From the NCBI GenBank assembly GCA_947447845.1, contig CANFNO010000107.1, forward strand, positions 1-7,905: a stretch of 7,905 bases of DNA, written 5' to 3'. Below, in pieces: positions 5,940-7,905 of this stretch (positions are counted from its first letter, which is position 1; each line of letters starts with the position of its first letter). Made by a program: the position numbers and the translations under genes. The notes under the pieces are model-generated. The model searched no databases. It was not told where the DNA came from and worked only from the letters and a program-made list of their open reading frames with translations. This DNA is from Burkholderiales bacterium. Lineage in GTDB: Bacteria; Pseudomonadota; Gammaproteobacteria; Burkholderiales; Burkholderiaceae.

Positions 5940-6953
5940 TCAGACAGGGTTTGGGTTGCGCTCAGCACGCTGCACCGGTAGGGCAGGTGCCAGGGTCGCG
6001 GCGTTCACGTCCTGCAGGGCAGCCCGCTCGCGTGCGTCTTGGACAGAGGGTAGCGCGCTCAATTGCAAAGTGCTTTCAAATTGACGGGCTTCACCGGTCA
6101 GTGGGTCGGTAAAGGCTATGGACTGGGCCAACAATTGCAGCGGTTTTTCGAAATTCGCGCTGCCCTCGGGCGTGAGCTCGGGGTAAATGCCATCGCCCAA
6201 AATGGGCAGACCCAGCGCGTTCATGTGCACGCGCAGCTGATGCCGCTGGCCGTTCACCGGCTTGAGTTCATACAGCGCCAAAGTGTCGTTGTGCAGCAGC
6301 GGCCGGATGGTGGTCAGCGCGTTTGGCGTGCCTTCCACTTCGGCCTGCTGCATGAAATGGCTGCCCACCGCAATGCGGGTGTGGCGCTGAATGGGCCATT
6401 GCAGCTCCGGGTTCCAGGGCGCAATCGCGTGGTAGGTTTTGCTGACTGCGTGGTCGCGAAACAACTGCGCGTAAGCGTTGCGCGTGGCCGGGTTGAGCGA
6501 GAACAGCACGAGGCCTGCCGTGTCGCGGTCGATGCGGTGGATGGGAGCCAGCGTGCTGCTGTTCAAGGTCTTGCCAAGCCGCACCAGCAGGGTTTCGCGC
6601 ACGTATTTGCCCGAGGGAATGACGGGCAGAAAATGGGGTTTGTCCACCACTATCAGGTGCGCGTCCTGGTACAGAATGCGCTCCTGAAAAGGGATGTGCG
6701 GCTCGTCGGGCACGTCGCGAAAGTAGTACAGCCTTTGCCCGGTGACCAATGGCGAAGCGGCGCGTATCACGGTGCCGAGTTCGTCGACCACATCTCCGGC
6801 TGTAAATCGTTCAATCCAATCGCTGCGCGCCACCTTGTCAAAGCGCCAGGCAAAGAATTCCAGCGCCGTGGCCCACGCCCCCACTGGCACCATTACGCAG
6901 CTGGGGTTCAGGCCATCGCGTGCCGGTGGCGGGTTGGGGCGGTAGCGTGCCAT
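5940..6953 (-). CDS. RluA-family RNA pseudouridine synthase
   Basis: The 337-residue protein isomerises uridine to pseudouridine in rRNA or tRNA. The catalytic motif is HRIDRDTAGLVLFS (139-152), in which Asp142 is the nucleophile. Other family landmarks are LYQDAHLIVVDKPHFLPV (94-111, the strand and loop before the active site), SKTYHAI (171-177), NGQRHQLRVHM (234-244; most relatives read GRTHQ) and PILGDGIYP (250-258). The segment LEFFAWRFDKVARSDWIERF (31-50), followed by TAGDVVDELG, resembles an S4-like RNA-binding domain. Residues after about 300 are an Ala-rich, probably flexible tail without recognisable fold. The start ATG 6953-6951 gives a protein beginning MARYRPNPPPARDGL, but no clear ribosome binding site precedes it. 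It sits 69 nt after trmB and 38 nt before dinG, all in the same direction. The target base cannot be assigned from sequence; RluA, RluC/D and TruC-like roles all remain possible. Confidence 0.9.
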   Translation of the reverse strand: MARYRPNPPPARDGLNPSCVMVPVGAWATALEFFAWRFDKVARSDWIERFTAGDVVDELGTVIRAASPLVTGQRLYYFRDVPDEPHIPFQERILYQDAHLIVVDKPHFLPVIPSGKYVRETLLVRLGKTLNSSTLAPIHRIDRDTAGLVLFSLNPATRNAYAQLFRDHAVSKTYHAIAPWNPELQWPIQRHTRIAVGSHFMQQAEVEGTPNALTTIRPLLHNDTLALYELKPVNGQRHQLRVHMNALGLPILGDGIYPELTPEGSANFEKPLQLLAQSIAFTDPLTGEARQFESTLQLSALPSVQDARERAALQDVNAATLAPALPVQRAERNPNPV

Positions 6954-7022
6954 GCGCAGTAGCTTTGCGGGTGCGTTGTATGGAAGCGGGCTCGGGCTTG
7001 GCTCAGGACCTATCGGCGCGAC

Positions 7023-7883
7023 TCAAACACGCTCAAACACCACATCCCAGACGCCGTGGCCCAGGCGGATGCCACGGTTCTCGAACTTGGTCAACGGCCG
7101 GTACATGGGCTTGGGCGCATAGCCCTCCAACTGCGGGTGGGTCTGGAGCGCGCGGTTGCGCAGCTTGGGCTCTGCCGTCAGCACTTCCAGAATCTGCTCA
7201 GCGTAGGGCTGCCAGTCGGTCGCGCAATGCAAATAGCCACCGGGCTTGAGGCGCGCGGCCAGCTTGGCCACCATGGGCGACTGGACCAGGCGGCGCTTGT
7301 TGTGTTTGGTCTTGTGCCAGGGGTCGGGGAAGAAGATGTGCACCCCGTCCAGGCTGGCCAGCGGAATCATCTGGTCGATGACCTCGACCGCGTCATGGGC
7401 GCAGATGCGGATGTTGGTGATGCCGTTTTCACCAATGCGTTTGAGCAGCGCGCCCACGCCGGGCTCATGCACCTCGCAACAGAGGAAGTTGGTGTCCGGC
7501 AACACGGCGGCGATATGCGCGGTGGCTTCGCCCATACCGAAGCCGATTTCCAGCACTATCGGGTGAGGCTCATTTGCTTTGGCGGGGAGTCCCGGCGGCA
7601 AAGGGCTTTGCTCCGTGTCCCCCGCCCGCTGCGCGGGCTCCTCCTTTACCTGCGCAAAGCCCTTTGCCGCCTCTGGCGTGGACAAGGCGCTTTCTCCGGC
7701 TGCGGAGTGCACAAAGATGGTATTTAGATCGAGCAGGCTGGTCTGGTAGGGCACCAGATACTGCGGGCCCAGCGTTTCAAAGGCCTTGGCCTGACCCGCG
7801 GTGGTGCGACCGGCGCGGCGGATAAAGCTCTTGATGGTGCGCATAAAGACTTTAGGCGCTTCGGTGCCCTCGGCGGGTGTCAC
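7023..7883 (-). CDS. trmB: tRNA (guanine-46-N7)-methyltransferase, with internal insertion
   Basis: The enzyme transfers a methyl group from SAM to N7 of G46 in the variable loop of tRNA. Motifs are unmistakable: [14 protein letters not shown] (112-125, SAM binding), [15 protein letters not shown] (184-198, catalytic and tRNA-binding region with Asp187), TDWQPYAE (222-229) and [19 protein letters not shown] (262-280) before the C-terminus. The annotated start is GTG 7883-7881, but the frame stays open to the right edge, so the true start may lie outside; ATG 7844-7842 (Met14) is a shorter alternative. The conserved N-terminal region [20 protein letters not shown] is intact. Between LLDLNTIF (50-57) and [11 protein letters not shown] (109-119), where relatives usually have only a few residues, are about 45-50 residues of low-complexity Ala/Glu/Pro sequence. 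This matches the palindromic DNA at 7594-7671. The rest of the enzyme looks functional, so the insert is probably a tolerated surface loop. It appears to head a unit with the pseudouridine synthase and dinG. Confidence 0.93.
   Translation of the reverse strand: MTPAEGTEAPKVFMRTIKSFIRRAGRTTAGQAKAFETLGPQYLVPYQTSLLDLNTIFVHSAAGESALSTPEAAKGFAQVKEEPAQRAGDTEQSPLPPGLPAKANEPHPIVLEIGFGMGEATAHIAAVLPDTNFLCCEVHEPGVGALLKRIGENGITNIRICAHDAVEVIDQMIPLASLDGVHIFFPDPWHKTKHNKRRLVQSPMVAKLAARLKPGGYLHCATDWQPYAEQILEVLTAEPKLRNRALQTHPQLEGYAPKPMYRPLTKFENRGIRLGHGVWDVVFERV
7594..7671. repeat. 78-bp palindromic element inside trmB (18-bp perfect inverted repeat)
   Basis: GGCGGCAAAGGGCTTTGC (7594-7611) and GCAAAGCCCTTTGCCGCC (7654-7671) are perfect 18-bp inverted repeats separated by 42 nt, which itself contains a GC hairpin at 7624-7638. 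The element lies inside the extra segment of TrmB, encoding about residues 71-97, and keeps the frame open. The arms are internally self-similar (GCAAAG/CTTTGC). The shape resembles a small non-autonomous palindromic repeat (REP-like or MITE-like), and in-frame insertion into genes is known for the Rickettsia palindromic elements. No clear target-site duplication was found by eye, so the exact boundaries are uncertain. Confidence 0.65.
7624..7638. repeat. Nested GC hairpin in the centre of the trmB element
   Basis: GCCCGC (7624-7629) and GCGGGC (7633-7638) are perfect 6-bp arms around TGC. It lies in the spacer of the 18-bp inverted repeat, giving the whole element a stem with an apical hairpin when single-stranded or transcribed. 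Confidence 0.55.
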
Positions 7884-7905
7884 GGTGCTGGCGTCAGCCG
7901 TGGAC

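Noticed and set aside
5902..5965. Possible LexA (SOS) box upstream of dinG
   Set aside because: The minus strand has CTGT followed at the correct distance by CAGC, not ACAG; the second half-site does not match the CTGT-N8-ACAG consensus, and the candidate overlaps the upstream gene's end.
4561..6084. Long 507-codon open frame on the plus strand opposite dinG and the end of the pseudouridine synthase gene
   Set aside because: It is antisense to unmistakable dinG motifs. Its translation is a His/Gly/Val/Gln-rich string with no recognisable domain, typical of a GC-rich antisense shadow.
7056..7727. 223-codon plus-strand open frame opposite trmB
   Set aside because: Antisense to clear TrmB motifs and without recognisable features of its own.

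Overview
The window looks like chromosomal DNA of a betaproteobacterium, most likely Burkholderiales and Comamonadaceae-like. This rests on high GC content, dense short-spaced genes and the protein sequences of Fpr, TrmB and DinG. It is an inference from recognised sequence style; no database search was run. No rRNA, tRNA, CRISPR array, insertion sequence or phage gene was seen.

Layout, left to right. The 5' part (codons 1-55) of a small thioredoxin-like protein runs off the left edge on the minus strand. Divergent from it, on the plus strand, are ferredoxin/flavodoxin-NADP+ reductase (fpr) and, 31 nt later, a PfkB-family sugar/nucleoside kinase of the adenosine kinase type. A 128-nt regulatory region with three related palindromes follows. 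It controls a hipBA toxin-antitoxin operon: a short XRE antitoxin (hipB) and a complete HipA Ser/Thr kinase, separated by one base. hipA converges on a minus-strand block that reads, in transcription order, trmB (tRNA m7G46 methyltransferase), an RluA-family RNA pseudouridine synthase and dinG (Fe-S helicase). This block is probably one housekeeping transcription unit with short gaps of 69 and 38 nt.

The two most notable signals are these. (1) The hipBA control region has three copies of a TTCCCG-NN-CGGGAA dyad with centres 49-50 bp apart. The outermost copy is a perfect 14-bp-arm palindrome just after the kinase stop codon. The innermost covers the -10 element, the predicted transcription start and the hipB start codon. 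The toxin carries a Ser-Leu-Ser loop motif and the antitoxin lacks the C-terminal tail of E. coli HipB. (2) Inside trmB, an in-frame stretch of about 45-50 codons separates the N-terminal region from the SAM-binding motif. It contains a perfect 18-bp inverted repeat with a nested GC hairpin, which looks like a palindromic element that inserted in frame into an essential-type fold at a tolerant loop.

Long open frames opposite fpr, the kinase, dinG and the pseudouridine synthase were judged antisense shadows.
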